A stretch of 15,604 bases of DNA from JBDKGH01 sp039798265 (GTDB lineage Bacteria; Bacteroidota; Bacteroidia; Flavobacteriales_D; Sanyastnellaceae): the NCBI GenBank assembly GCA_039798265.1, contig JBDKGH010000144.1, positions 1-15,604 of the forward strand. Direction: 5' to 3'. Positions 7,597 through 13,823 of the stretch are shown in pieces. A program made the position numbers and the translations under genes. The notes beneath the pieces were generated by a model that saw only the letters and a list, made by a program, of their open reading frames with translations, had not been told where the DNA came from and did not search any database. Position 1 is the stretch's first letter, and each line of letters begins with the position of its first letter.

Positions 7597-8123
7597 CTCT
7601 TTCCGATAAAATCAAAACAGCCATCACCGAAGTCCCCGACTTCCCTCAACCAGGCATTTCATTTAAAGACATCACAACTCTATTTGAAAACGCAGAGCTC
7701 TGCAATGAAATACTCGATGAAATGGTGAAACACTATGCTAACCATCAAATCGACGCAGTAGTTGGATTAGAGAGTCGTGGCTTTTTATTTGGATTTGCAT
7801 TGGCTCTCCGACTCAATGTTCCATTTGTTATGCTCCGCAAAAAAGGCAAACTTCCCCGAAGTACCTTTAGTCAGAGTTACGCCCTTGAGTATGGCAATGC
7901 CACCATTGAGGTGCATAAAGATGCATTAGCTGAAGGAAGTCGTGTACTCATTCACGATGATGTACTTGCAACGGGCGGCACAGCAGAGGCTGCAGCTCAT
8001 CTCATTCAGCAAGCCGGGGCGATTGCGGTTGGTTTCAACTTCATTGCCGAACTAACTTTTCTTAAAGGACGAGATAAATTAACACCACTTTGCTCTGACA
8101 TTTCTACCTTTGTCAACTATTAG
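7593..8123 (+). CDS. apt: Adenine phosphoribosyltransferase
   Basis: Purine salvage enzyme converting adenine and phosphoribosyl pyrophosphate to AMP and pyrophosphate in the cytoplasm. The 176 residues match the family length. The N-terminal hood segment is PDFPQPGISFKDIT (15-28). The central VVGLESRGFLFG (57-67) and RKKGKLP (82-88) segments are characteristic, and the phosphoribosyl-pyrophosphate loop is VLIHDDVLATGGTAEAA (118-134), with the acidic pair at 122-123. The C-terminus has the usual ELTFLKGRDKL. The start overlaps the stop of the preceding gene by four bases. Confidence 0.97.
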   Translation: MTLSDKIKTAITEVPDFPQPGISFKDITTLFENAELCNEILDEMVKHYANHQIDAVVGLESRGFLFGFALALRLNVPFVMLRKKGKLPRSTFSQSYALEYGNATIEVHKDALAEGSRVLIHDDVLATGGTAEAAAHLIQQAGAIAVGFNFIAELTFLKGRDKLTPLCSDISTFVNY

Positions 8124-8169
8124 CCTAGTGCTCCTTTCCGTGGTGTAGACTACTTGTCCACACAACCGA

Positions 8170-8199
8170 TTGGTTTTCAAAATTTCAATGATAAATTTT
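8170..8199 (+). promoter_or_regulatory. Candidate Bacteroidota promoter for acyl-CoA dehydrogenase
   Basis: TTG (8170-8172), a 19-base spacer and TAAATTTT (8192-8199), which differs from TAnnTTTG only in the last base. Spacing equals that of the two stronger promoters in this window. Transcription would start only a few bases before the ATG at 8209, giving a very short leader. Confidence 0.35.
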
Positions 8200-8208
8200 T
8201 AAAACCCG

Positions 8209-9351
8209 ATGAATTTTTCAAAATCTGAAAACCATTTGATGATTGCTCAAATGGTGCGTGATTTCGCAGAAAAAGAAATTCTGCCTCATGTGATGACATG
8301 GGATGAGTCACAAATTTTTCCCCGTGAAGTGTTTCGTAAAATGGGCGAATTAGGCCTCATGGGCGTCTTGGTTCCCGAAGCATACGGTGGTTCAGGACTT
8401 TCCTACAACGAATATATCTCCGTGATAGAAGAAGTGGCCAAGGTGTGTGGTTCCGTAGGACTTAGCTTAGCGGCTCACAACTCACTTTGTACCAATCACA
8501 TTCTCGAATTCGGCAACGAAGAACAAAAACAAAAGTACCTTCCCAAACTCGCCACTGGCGAATGGATTGGGGCTTGGGGCCTCACCGAAGCCAACACCGG
8601 AAGCGATGCTATGCGCATGAAGTGCACCGCTGTAAAAGACGGTGAATACTGGGTAATTAACGGCACTAAGAACTGGATTACACACGGTATTTCTGGAGAA
8701 GTGGCCGTAGTACTTGTTCGCACCGGCGAATTACTTGATTCAAATGGCATTACCGCCTTCATAGTAGAGCGCACTACCCCTGGCTTTAGCGGTGGCAAAA
8801 AAGAAAACAAATTAGGCATGCGTGCCTCAGAAACAGCCGAGTTGATTTTCGACAATTGCCGTGTACACGAAAGCCAAGTGTTGGGCAAAGTGGGCGAAGG
8901 GTTCAAACAAGCGATGAAAATTCTGGATGGCGGTCGCATATCCATTGGCGCTCTCGCATTGGGTATTGCAAAAGGAGCGCTTCAAGCGTCTATCCGCTAT
9001 TCAAAAGAACGCGAGCAGTTTGGACAACCCATTTCTAACTTTCAAGCGATCGCATTCAAATTAGCCGATATGGCAACCGAAATTGAAGCCGCAGAAGTGC
9101 TACTTTATCAAGCTGCCTACCTCAAAAACAACAAAATGAAGGTTACCTTGGAGTCGGCTATGGCAAAATATTACGCTTCGGAGGTTGCTGTAAAATGCTC
9201 AACCGAAGCAGTGCAGATTTTCGGTGGATATGGCTATACCAAGGACTTTCCTGTAGAAAAATTCTACCGTGACTCAAAGCTTTGCACCATTGGTGAGGGT
9301 ACTTCGGAAATACAAAAATTGGTGATTTCCAGAGAAATTTTGAAAGGATAG
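8209..9351 (+). CDS. Acyl-CoA dehydrogenase
   Basis: FAD enzyme that makes the alpha-beta double bond in acyl-CoA, passing electrons to electron-transfer flavoprotein, in fatty-acid or branched-chain amino-acid breakdown. The 380 residues fit the short/medium-chain family. The N-terminal helical domain (about 1-115) includes RKMGELGLMGVLVPEAYGGS. The middle beta domain has WGLTEANTGSDAMRM (about 125-139) and WVINGTKNWITHG. The C-terminal helical domain carries IQIFGGYGY-like AVQIFGGYGYTKDFPVEKFY and the catalytic motif GEGTSEIQ, with Glu363 at the usual base position. The chain-length class cannot be fixed by eye. It stands as its own unit between apt and the rpsU promoter. Confidence 0.95.
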   Translation: MNFSKSENHLMIAQMVRDFAEKEILPHVMTWDESQIFPREVFRKMGELGLMGVLVPEAYGGSGLSYNEYISVIEEVAKVCGSVGLSLAAHNSLCTNHILEFGNEEQKQKYLPKLATGEWIGAWGLTEANTGSDAMRMKCTAVKDGEYWVINGTKNWITHGISGEVAVVLVRTGELLDSNGITAFIVERTTPGFSGGKKENKLGMRASETAELIFDNCRVHESQVLGKVGEGFKQAMKILDGGRISIGALALGIAKGALQASIRYSKEREQFGQPISNFQAIAFKLADMATEIEAAEVLLYQAAYLKNNKMKVTLESAMAKYYASEVAVKCSTEAVQIFGGYGYTKDFPVEKFYRDSKLCTIGEGTSEIQKLVISREILKG

Positions 9352-9381
9352 TTGTATAATTCAAAAAGTGGCGTATTTTTG
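9352..9381 (+). promoter_or_regulatory. Strong Bacteroidota-type promoter for rpsU
   Basis: TTG (9352-9354) directly after the acyl-CoA dehydrogenase stop, a 19-base spacer, then an exact TAnnTTTG element, TATTTTTG (9374-9381). The rpsU start is 29 bases further on. The spacing is identical to that of the tRNA operon promoter. Confidence 0.75.
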
Positions 9382-9410
9382 CGCTCCATTTTCAAAAAGA
9401 AAAAACAGAC

Positions 9411-9602
9411 ATGTTAATCATACCAGTTAAAGAAGGCGAAAGCATCGACCGCTCATTGAAGAAGTTCAAAAAGAAATTCGAAAAGACCGGTGTTGTTAAA
9501 GAATTACGTGCACGTCAACAGTACACCAAAAAGAGCGTACGTCGTCGTGAAGAAATTAAGAAAGCCGTATACATCAATACGTTGAAGTCTCAAGATCAAT
9601 AA
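9411..9602 (+). CDS. rpsU: Small ribosomal subunit protein bS21
   Basis: Small basic protein of the 30S subunit, 63 residues, the usual length. MLIIPVKEGESIDRSLKKFK, then KKFEKTGVVKELRARQQYTK and the C-terminal RRREEIKKA run identify it clearly. In Flavobacterium this protein is known to help hide the anti-Shine-Dalgarno end of 16S rRNA, which fits the scarcity of such sites in this window. The upstream sequence (AAAAAGAAAAAACAGAC) has no Shine-Dalgarno match. It has its own promoter and is followed by a strong terminator, so it can be expressed as a single-gene unit, with recombinase and hpf genes behind. Confidence 0.97.
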   Translation: MLIIPVKEGESIDRSLKKFKKKFEKTGVVKELRARQQYTKKSVRRREEIKKAVYINTLKSQDQ

Positions 9603-9624
9603 CACGATCTTGTTCACAATATGA

Positions 9625-9666
9625 AGGGCAGTTATCGGTTAAGTACCGTATAACTGCCCTTTTTTT
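9625..9666 (+). terminator. Intrinsic terminator after rpsU
   Basis: AGGGCAGTTAT (9625-9635) pairs perfectly with ATAACTGCCCT (9650-9660). The stem continues inward as CGGT/ACCG with one bulged T, and closes over a short AAGT-type loop. A run of T residues follows (9660-9666). It lies 23 bases after the rpsU stop and ends six bases before the GTG start of the next gene. Confidence 0.9.
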
Positions 9667-9671
9667 ATACT

Positions 9672-10553
9672 GTGAATTTTGATCCCTTCCTCACCTATCT
9701 CAGCAGCGAGAAACGCAGCTCGATCCACACGGTAGACGCCTATCGCAGAGATCTTGAGCAGTTTGCGGCTTTTTGTTTGCGCTCCTTTGAGATCCATTCA
9801 CCCGAGGAAGTAACAACAGCAGTTGTTCGCACATGGATGGCCGAGCTGATGGAAGAAGGATATAAAACCACCTCTGTCCACCGCAAGTTATCCTCCGTTC
9901 ACACCTTTTTTAGATACGGGCTTCGCCAAGGTTTTTTAAAAACCAATCCAGTCAAAGGCATTTCAAAGCCTAAATTACCCCAACGACTTCCTACCTTCAT
10001 TGAGGAACGGGGAATGCAGCGTCTATACCCTACGCTAGAAGCCACCACTACCACATGGGAGGGAGAGCGCAATCAAATGATTATGCGGTTATTTTACGAG
10101 ACGGGTATGCGTGTTTCAGAACTCATTGATATTCAAGACAGGGATGTCGATTTTTCCATCGGGCAGGTAAAAATTACCGGGAAACGGAACAAAACACGAT
10201 ATGTGCCCGTATCACCTAGCCTGTTAAAGGATTTGCAGCATTATCAGCATTCGCGCGACCAAGCGGTGCAAGGGGTAACACTTTTTGTGACCCGCAGCGG
10301 AAAAAAAATGTACCGAAAAGTTGTTTATGTGTTAGTTAAAAGTTACCTTTCGACCATTACGACGTTGCCTAAGAGGAGCCCACACGTGCTTCGGCACACT
10401 TTTGCAACGCACATGCTGAACAACGGTGCAGATTTAAATGTGATAAAAGAAATACTCGGGCATAGTAGTCTGGCCGCCACCCAGGTTTACACTCACTTGA
10501 GTGTAGAAAAGTTGAAAGGGATACACGAAAAGATGCATCCTCGAAATCGTTAG
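9672..10553 (+). CDS. xerC: XerC/XerD-type tyrosine recombinase
   Basis: Chromosome-dimer resolution recombinase acting at dif, 293 residues, the normal length for XerC/XerD. The N-terminal SAM-like core-binding domain (about 4-85) has SIHTVDAYRRDLEQFAAFC and SVHRKLSSVHTFFRYGL. The catalytic domain has all six expected residues: Arg147 (ETGMRVSEL), Lys171 (ITGKRNK), His238 and Arg241 (SPHVLRHTFATHM), His264 (LGHSSLAATQ) and Tyr273 (VYTHLS). The start is GTG at 9672, which gives the expected MNFDPFLTYLSSEKRSS N-terminus. Placement between rpsU and hpf is the usual one in Bacteroidota, arguing for a housekeeping Xer rather than a phage integrase. Whether it is XerC or XerD cannot be settled here. 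No promoter fits between the rpsU terminator and the start. Confidence 0.92.
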   Translation: MNFDPFLTYLSSEKRSSIHTVDAYRRDLEQFAAFCLRSFEIHSPEEVTTAVVRTWMAELMEEGYKTTSVHRKLSSVHTFFRYGLRQGFLKTNPVKGISKPKLPQRLPTFIEERGMQRLYPTLEATTTTWEGERNQMIMRLFYETGMRVSELIDIQDRDVDFSIGQVKITGKRNKTRYVPVSPSLLKDLQHYQHSRDQAVQGVTLFVTRSGKKMYRKVVYVLVKSYLSTITTLPKRSPHVLRHTFATHMLNNGADLNVIKEILGHSSLAATQVYTHLSVEKLKGIHEKMHPRNR

Positions 10554-10622
10554 AATCAAAGGGGTAAAAAAACAATCCCCACCCTCAACATAAAGTTTAA
10601 CCTCTTAAAACGAAAAGTGATT

Positions 10623-10913
10623 ATGCAGGTACAAGTTCAAAGCATTCATTTTGATGCGGACATCAAATTGATCAAATTCATTGAAGAGAAATTGGGAAAA
10701 CTGACTCACATCCATGATCGGATCATAAAAAGCGAAGTTTTTTTACGATTGGACAAATCGGATATCAACGAGAACAAAATTGCAGAAATTAAGTTAGCCA
10801 TTCCCGGTAAAGAGCTGTTTGCCAAGAAACAATGCCGCACTTTTGAAGAAGCTGCGGATACTGCGGTAGATGCTTTACGCCGACAAATTGATAAGCACAA
10901 AGCAAGAAATTAA
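10623..10913 (+). CDS. hpf: Ribosome hibernation-promoting factor (HPF/RaiA family)
   Basis: Small protein binding the 30S decoding region in stationary phase, either to stop translation or to promote ribosome dimers. It has 96 residues, the short form without the C-terminal dimerisation domain. MQVQVQSIHFDADIKLIKFI, then EEKLGKLTHIHDRIIKSEVF and a C-terminal AADTAVDALRRQIDKHKAR follow the family beta-alpha-beta-beta-beta-alpha pattern. The ATG at 10623 gives the standard N-terminus; a GTG two codons upstream is in frame but less likely. It closes the rpsU-xerC-hpf group. Confidence 0.93.
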   Translation: MQVQVQSIHFDADIKLIKFIEEKLGKLTHIHDRIIKSEVFLRLDKSDINENKIAEIKLAIPGKELFAKKQCRTFEEAADTAVDALRRQIDKHKARN

Positions 10914-10945
10914 GAGAAAACGTAAAAAAATTTTACGGAACTCTT
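10912..10945 (+). repeat. Inverted repeat at the hpf stop codon
   Basis: CGTAAAA (10921-10927) pairs with TTTTACG (10931-10937), and AAGAG (10912-10916) with CTCTT (10941-10945) outside it. No T-run follows, so it is not a classical terminator; it may protect the 3' end of the hpf message. Confidence 0.35.
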
Positions 10946-10973
10946 GTATCAAGAAAAAAGTTGACTACATTTG
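10944..10973 (+). promoter_or_regulatory. Strong promoter of the tRNA-tuf operon
   Basis: TTG (10944-10946), a 19-base spacer and an exact TAnnTTTG element, TACATTTG (10966-10973). Transcription should start near 10979-10981, inside the left arm of the hairpin at 10974-11006. Confidence 0.8.
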
Positions 10974-11006
10974 CACCCCTGTTTTTACGACAGGGGTGTT
11001 TTTTTT
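10974..11006 (+). terminator. Intrinsic terminator overlapping the tRNA promoter start region
   Basis: CACCCCTG (10974-10981) pairs perfectly with CAGGGGTG (10991-10998) around a 9-base loop, followed by eight T residues (10999-11006). It should stop transcripts arriving from hpf. Transcripts beginning at the promoter just upstream would lack most of the left arm. Confidence 0.75.
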
Positions 11007-11017
11007 GTTCTTTGAAA
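11006..11017 (+). promoter_or_regulatory. Candidate boxA antitermination element
   Basis: TGTTCTTTGAAA matches the Escherichia coli ribosomal boxA (TGCTCTTTAACA) at 9 of 12 positions. It lies in the leader of a stable-RNA operon, directly after the terminator T-run, where NusB/S10-dependent antitermination would be useful. Confidence 0.45.
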
Positions 11018-11036
11018 GACTAGAACATTTTTTCAA

Positions 11037-11110
11037 GCCGGTGTAGCTCAGCTGGCCAGAGCAGCTGATTTGTAATCAGCTGGTCGGGGGTTCGAATCCC
11101 TCCACCGGCT
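11037..11110 (+). tRNA. tRNA-Thr (anticodon TGT)
   Basis: A 74-base cloverleaf. Acceptor GCCGGTG pairs with CACCGGC, with discriminator T. The anticodon stem is GCTGA/TCAGC around loop TTTGTAA (anticodon TGT, reading ACA), and the T-arm contains GGTTCGAATCC. The 3' CCA is not encoded. First of four tRNAs in the operon. Confidence 0.97.
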
Positions 11111-11120
11111 CTTGAAAAAT

Positions 11121-11206
11121 GGGGAGATACTCAAGCGGCCAACGAGGACAGACTGTAAATCTGTTGGTTTACACCTTCACAGGTTCGAATCCTGTTCTCC
11201 CCACCA
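11121..11206 (+). tRNA. tRNA-Tyr (anticodon GTA)
   Basis: A class II tRNA with a long variable arm. Acceptor GGGGAGA pairs with TCTCCCC, discriminator A at 11203, and the CCA at 11204-11206 is encoded. The anticodon stem is CAGA/TCTG around CTGTAAA (anticodon GTA). It follows tRNA-Thr after 10 bases. Confidence 0.96.
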
Positions 11207-11214
11207 AAAAATTT

Positions 11215-11239
11215 AAGCCTATCCGTAAGGGATAGGCTT
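11215..11239 (+). repeat. Perfect 10-bp hairpin between tRNA-Tyr and tRNA-Gly
   Basis: AAGCCTATCC (11215-11224) pairs with GGATAGGCTT (11230-11239) around the loop GTAAG. Only GGGTTTT follows, so termination would be weak. It may be a processing signal or a partial attenuator inside the tRNA operon. Confidence 0.7.
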
Positions 11240-11250
11240 GGGTTTTACAA

Positions 11251-11323
11251 GCGGGAGTAGCTCAGTTGGTAGAGCATTAGCCTTCCAAGCTAAATGTCGC
11301 GAGTTCGAGCCTCGTCTCCCGCT
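11251..11323 (+). tRNA. tRNA-Gly (anticodon TCC)
   Basis: A 73-base cloverleaf. Acceptor GCGGGAG pairs with CTCCCGC, discriminator T. The anticodon stem is TTAGC/GCTAA around CTTCCAA (anticodon TCC, reading GGA). The T-arm contains GAGTTCGAGCCTC. CCA is not encoded. Confidence 0.96.
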
Positions 11324-11377
11324 CGACAAGGAGCTAGAACTACTCCAAAGAAGTTGGCGGATCCCAACAACCCACAA

Positions 11378-11449
<72 letters not shown>

Positions 11450-11559
11450 CAAAAGCTTTTAGAGAATTGAGAAAATAGAGAGAGAAAGATTGCGGAGAAA
11501 GCAATATTGGTTTTGCAAAATCAACAACAGAGAATAAACAACACAAAAATCATCCGGAA

Positions 11560-12747
11560 ATGGCTAAAGAATCATTCGACCGTTCCAAACCCCACGTGAA
11601 CATTGGAACTATCGGTCACGTAGACCACGGTAAGACTACTCTTACTGCTGCGATTACAACTGTATTGGCTGCTGCTGGTCTATCTGAAAAACGCGACTTC
11701 GCGTCTATCGACAACGCTCCAGAAGAAAAAGAGCGTGGTATCACCATTAACACTGCCCACGTAGAGTACGCAACTGCAAACCGTCACTACGCTCACGTTG
11801 ACTGTCCAGGTCACGCTGACTACGTAAAGAACATGGTAACAGGTGCTGCACAAATGGACGGTGCTATCCTTGTAGTAGCTGCTACAGATGGTCCTATGCC
11901 ACAAACTCGTGAGCACATCCTTTTGGGTCGCCAAGTAGGTGTACCTCGTATCGTAGTATTCATGAACAAAGTGGATATGGTTGACGATGCTGAGCTTCTA
12001 GACCTAGTTGAAATGGAAATCCGTGAGCTTTTGAGCTTCTACGAATATGATGGAGACAACACTCCAATCATCCGTGGTTCTGCTTTGGGTGGTCTTAACG
12101 GCGACGCTAAGTGGGTAGAAAAAATCATGGAATTGATGGCAGCAGTAGACACTTGGATTCCAATTCCTCCTCGTGAAACTGAAAAGCCTTTCTTGATGTC
12201 AGTAGAAGACGTATTCACCATCACTGGTCGTGGTACTGTAGCTACTGGTCGTATCGAGCGCGGTGTTATCAATACAGGTAACGAAGTTGACATCATCGGT
12301 TTCAACTCTGAGAAGATGAAGTCTACATGTACAGGTGTTGAGATGTTCCGTAAAATTTTGGACCGTGGTGAAGCTGGTGACAACGTAGGTCTTCTCCTTC
12401 GTGGTGTTGAGAAAAGCGATATCCGTCGTGGTATGGTAATCGCCGCTCCAAACTCAATCACTCCTCACACTGAGTTCAAAGCTGAGATTTACGTTTTGAA
12501 GAAAGAAGAAGGTGGTCGTCACACTCCTTTCCACAACAAATACCGTCCTCAGTTCTACTTCCGTACAACTGACGTAACAGGTGAGATCAACTTGGATGCA
12601 GGCCGCGAAATGGTACTTCCAGGTGATAACGTATCTATCACTGTGAAATTGATTGCTCCGATCGCTATGGACAAAGGTCTTCGTTTCGCTATCCGCGAAG
12701 GTGGCCGTACCGTAGGTGCTGGTCAGGTAACTGACATCATCGCATAA
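11560..12747 (+). CDS. tuf: Elongation factor Tu
   Basis: GTPase that brings aminoacyl-tRNA to the ribosomal A site. The 395 residues are full length. The GTP-binding domain has GHVDHGKT (19-26), RGITI in switch I, DCPGHADY near 81-88 and NKVD for guanine recognition. Domains 2 and 3 follow (GRGTVATGRIERG, then the C-terminal REGGRTVGAGQVTDII). Codon use is strongly biased (CGT for Arg, GGT for Gly), unlike the genes left of 9400, as expected for a very abundant protein. It sits behind the four tRNAs in the same operon. The 110-base leader (11450-11559) has a small ATTGC/GCAAT hairpin (11489-11505) and the palindrome TTTTGCAAAA (11511-11520), but no clear promoter and no Shine-Dalgarno match. 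Confidence 0.99.
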   Translation: MAKESFDRSKPHVNIGTIGHVDHGKTTLTAAITTVLAAAGLSEKRDFASIDNAPEEKERGITINTAHVEYATANRHYAHVDCPGHADYVKNMVTGAAQMDGAILVVAATDGPMPQTREHILLGRQVGVPRIVVFMNKVDMVDDAELLDLVEMEIRELLSFYEYDGDNTPIIRGSALGGLNGDAKWVEKIMELMAAVDTWIPIPPRETEKPFLMSVEDVFTITGRGTVATGRIERGVINTGNEVDIIGFNSEKMKSTCTGVEMFRKILDRGEAGDNVGLLLRGVEKSDIRRGMVIAAPNSITPHTEFKAEIYVLKKEEGGRHTPFHNKYRPQFYFRTTDVTGEINLDAGREMVLPGDNVSITVKLIAPIAMDKGLRFAIREGGRTVGAGQVTDIIA

Positions 12748-12766
12748 TCGGATTGATGATAAAATT

Positions 12767-12804
12767 AGTGAAGGTGGAATTTGCAAAAATTCCACCTTCA
12801 CTTT
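12767..12804 (+). terminator. 16-bp hairpin downstream of tuf
   Basis: AGTGAAGGTGGAATTT (12767-12782) pairs perfectly with AAATTCCACCTTCACT (12787-12802) around a GCAA tetraloop of the GNRA type. Only TTCCTGTTT follows, so the T-tract is poor. It is either a partial terminator that lets some transcription reach secE-nusG, or a stabilising and processing hairpin. Confidence 0.65.
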
Positions 12805-12863
12805 CCTGTTTAAGGGATAATACATTTTTAGAGTAAAAAAACGTAAGTCAACACTCTTCACTT

Positions 12864-12934
12864 ACGGGCATAGTTCAATGGTAGAATAGCGGTCTCCAAA
12901 ACCGTTGATCTTGGTTCGAATCCAGGTGCCCGTG
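12864..12934 (+). tRNA. tRNA-Trp (anticodon CCA)
   Basis: A 71-base cloverleaf. Acceptor ACGGGCA pairs with TGCCCGT, discriminator G. The anticodon stem is GCGGT/ACCGT around CTCCAAA (anticodon CCA). The T-arm contains GGTTCGAATCC. It lies between tuf and secE, 15 bases before the secE start, and is probably cut out of a joint transcript. Confidence 0.96.
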
Positions 12935-12949
12935 CAAAAAACAAAGCTT

Positions 12950-13165
12950 ATGGCTGGCATAAAAACATACATTCAAGAGTCTTACACAGAACTCGTACAA
13001 AAGGTAAGTTGGCCAACATGGTCAGAGCTCCAAGAGTCGACCGTATTGGTATTCATTACCACAGCCGTATTAAGTTTAGCCATTTTTTTAATGGATGCCA
13101 TCTTCGGAGTGGGCAACATTTTTGGCTATAAAGGTCTTGTAGGTACACTTTATTCTATCCTTTGA
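12950..13165 (+). CDS. secE: Preprotein translocase subunit SecE
   Basis: Small membrane subunit of the SecYEG export channel, 71 residues, the short one-helix form found in most bacteria. An amphipathic N-terminal helix (TYIQESYTELVQKVSWPTW, about 6-24) contains the conserved VSWPTWSEL motif. One membrane helix follows (about 31-50, TVLVFITTAVLSLAIFLMDA). The ATG at 12950 is chosen because an earlier in-frame start would run into the tRNA. The gene is followed after 12 bases by nusG, its usual partner. Confidence 0.96.
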   Translation: MAGIKTYIQESYTELVQKVSWPTWSELQESTVLVFITTAVLSLAIFLMDAIFGVGNIFGYKGLVGTLYSIL

Positions 13166-13177
13166 TACTAACCGACC

Positions 13178-13735
13178 ATGGCCGTAAGTGATATTGAAAA
13201 GAAGTGGTATGTTGTTCGTGCGATCAGCGGGAAAGAGAAGAAGGTGAAGGAATTCATCGAGAGCGAGATCAAAGCACGTGGCATGCAAGATTACGTAGCA
13301 CAGGTACTCATTCCTACGGAAAAAGTATTTCAAGTGCGCAATGGTAAGAAAGTAAGCAAAGAGCGTAGCTACTTACCTGGATACGTATTGATTGAAGCGT
13401 GTTTGATTGGGGAAATACCTCACATCATTCGCAACATTACCAACGTAATTGGATTTTTGGGCGCTGAGAAAAAAGGCGATCCTATTCCACTTCGTCAAAG
13501 TGAAGTTAACCGCATCCTCGGTAAAGTGGATGAGTTAGCAGAAAGCGGCGAAGAACTGAATATCCCATACGTTATTGGAGAAAGCGTGAAAGTAATTGAT
13601 GGTCCATTCAACAACTTTAGTGGCGTCATTGAGGAAATCAATGAAGAGAAGAAGAAGTTGAAAGTGACTGTTAAGATCTTCGGACGTAAGACTCCGCTAG
13701 AGTTGGGGTATATGCAGGTAGAGAAAGAAAGTTGA
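13178..13735 (+). CDS. nusG: Transcription termination/antitermination factor NusG
   Basis: RNA polymerase processivity factor that links transcription to translation and Rho. The 185 residues have an NGN domain (about 8-105, from KKWYVVRAISGKEKKVKEFI to the SYLPGYVLIE strand) and a C-terminal KOW domain (about 133-165, GESVKVIDGPFNNFSGVIEE). The length and the ending LELGYMQVEK are typical. Placement between secE and rplK is the standard one. An 88-base structured leader separates it from rplK. Confidence 0.98.
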   Translation: MAVSDIEKKWYVVRAISGKEKKVKEFIESEIKARGMQDYVAQVLIPTEKVFQVRNGKKVSKERSYLPGYVLIEACLIGEIPHIIRNITNVIGFLGAEKKGDPIPLRQSEVNRILGKVDELAESGEELNIPYVIGESVKVIDGPFNNFSGVIEEINEEKKKLKVTVKIFGRKTPLELGYMQVEKES

Positions 13736-13744
13736 TTAACAATA

Positions 13745-13801
13745 GTGTGGTGAGCAACGTAATCATAACAGGTTACGCTAGCTTCCCGTTGCAAACCACG
13801 C
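13745..13801 (+). promoter_or_regulatory. Structured leader of rplK-rplA, candidate L1 autoregulatory site
   Basis: Outer stem GTGTGGT (13745-13751) pairs with ACCACGC (13795-13801), with one G-T wobble. After a GA/AA internal loop (13752-13753 and 13793-13794), GCAACG (13754-13759) pairs with CGTTGC (13787-13792). Inside, GTAA/TTAC offers a further short helix. The internal loop between two helices recalls L1-binding RNA, and L1 is known to repress the L11 operon in other bacteria. The assignment is inference. Confidence 0.5.
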
Positions 13802-13823
13802 AAACCAAATAAATAAACGCAAA

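Noticed and set aside
9672..10553. Tyrosine recombinase as the integrase of a mobile element
   Set aside because: It sits in the conserved rpsU-xer-hpf context with normal length and no att repeats, cargo or excisionase nearby. The tRNA genes downstream show no duplicated 3' ends.
12039..12861. Two long minus-strand open frames opposite tuf and its 3' region (12039-12461 and 12454-12861)
   Set aside because: The strong codon bias of tuf removes stops on the opposite strand. No protein family features were seen.
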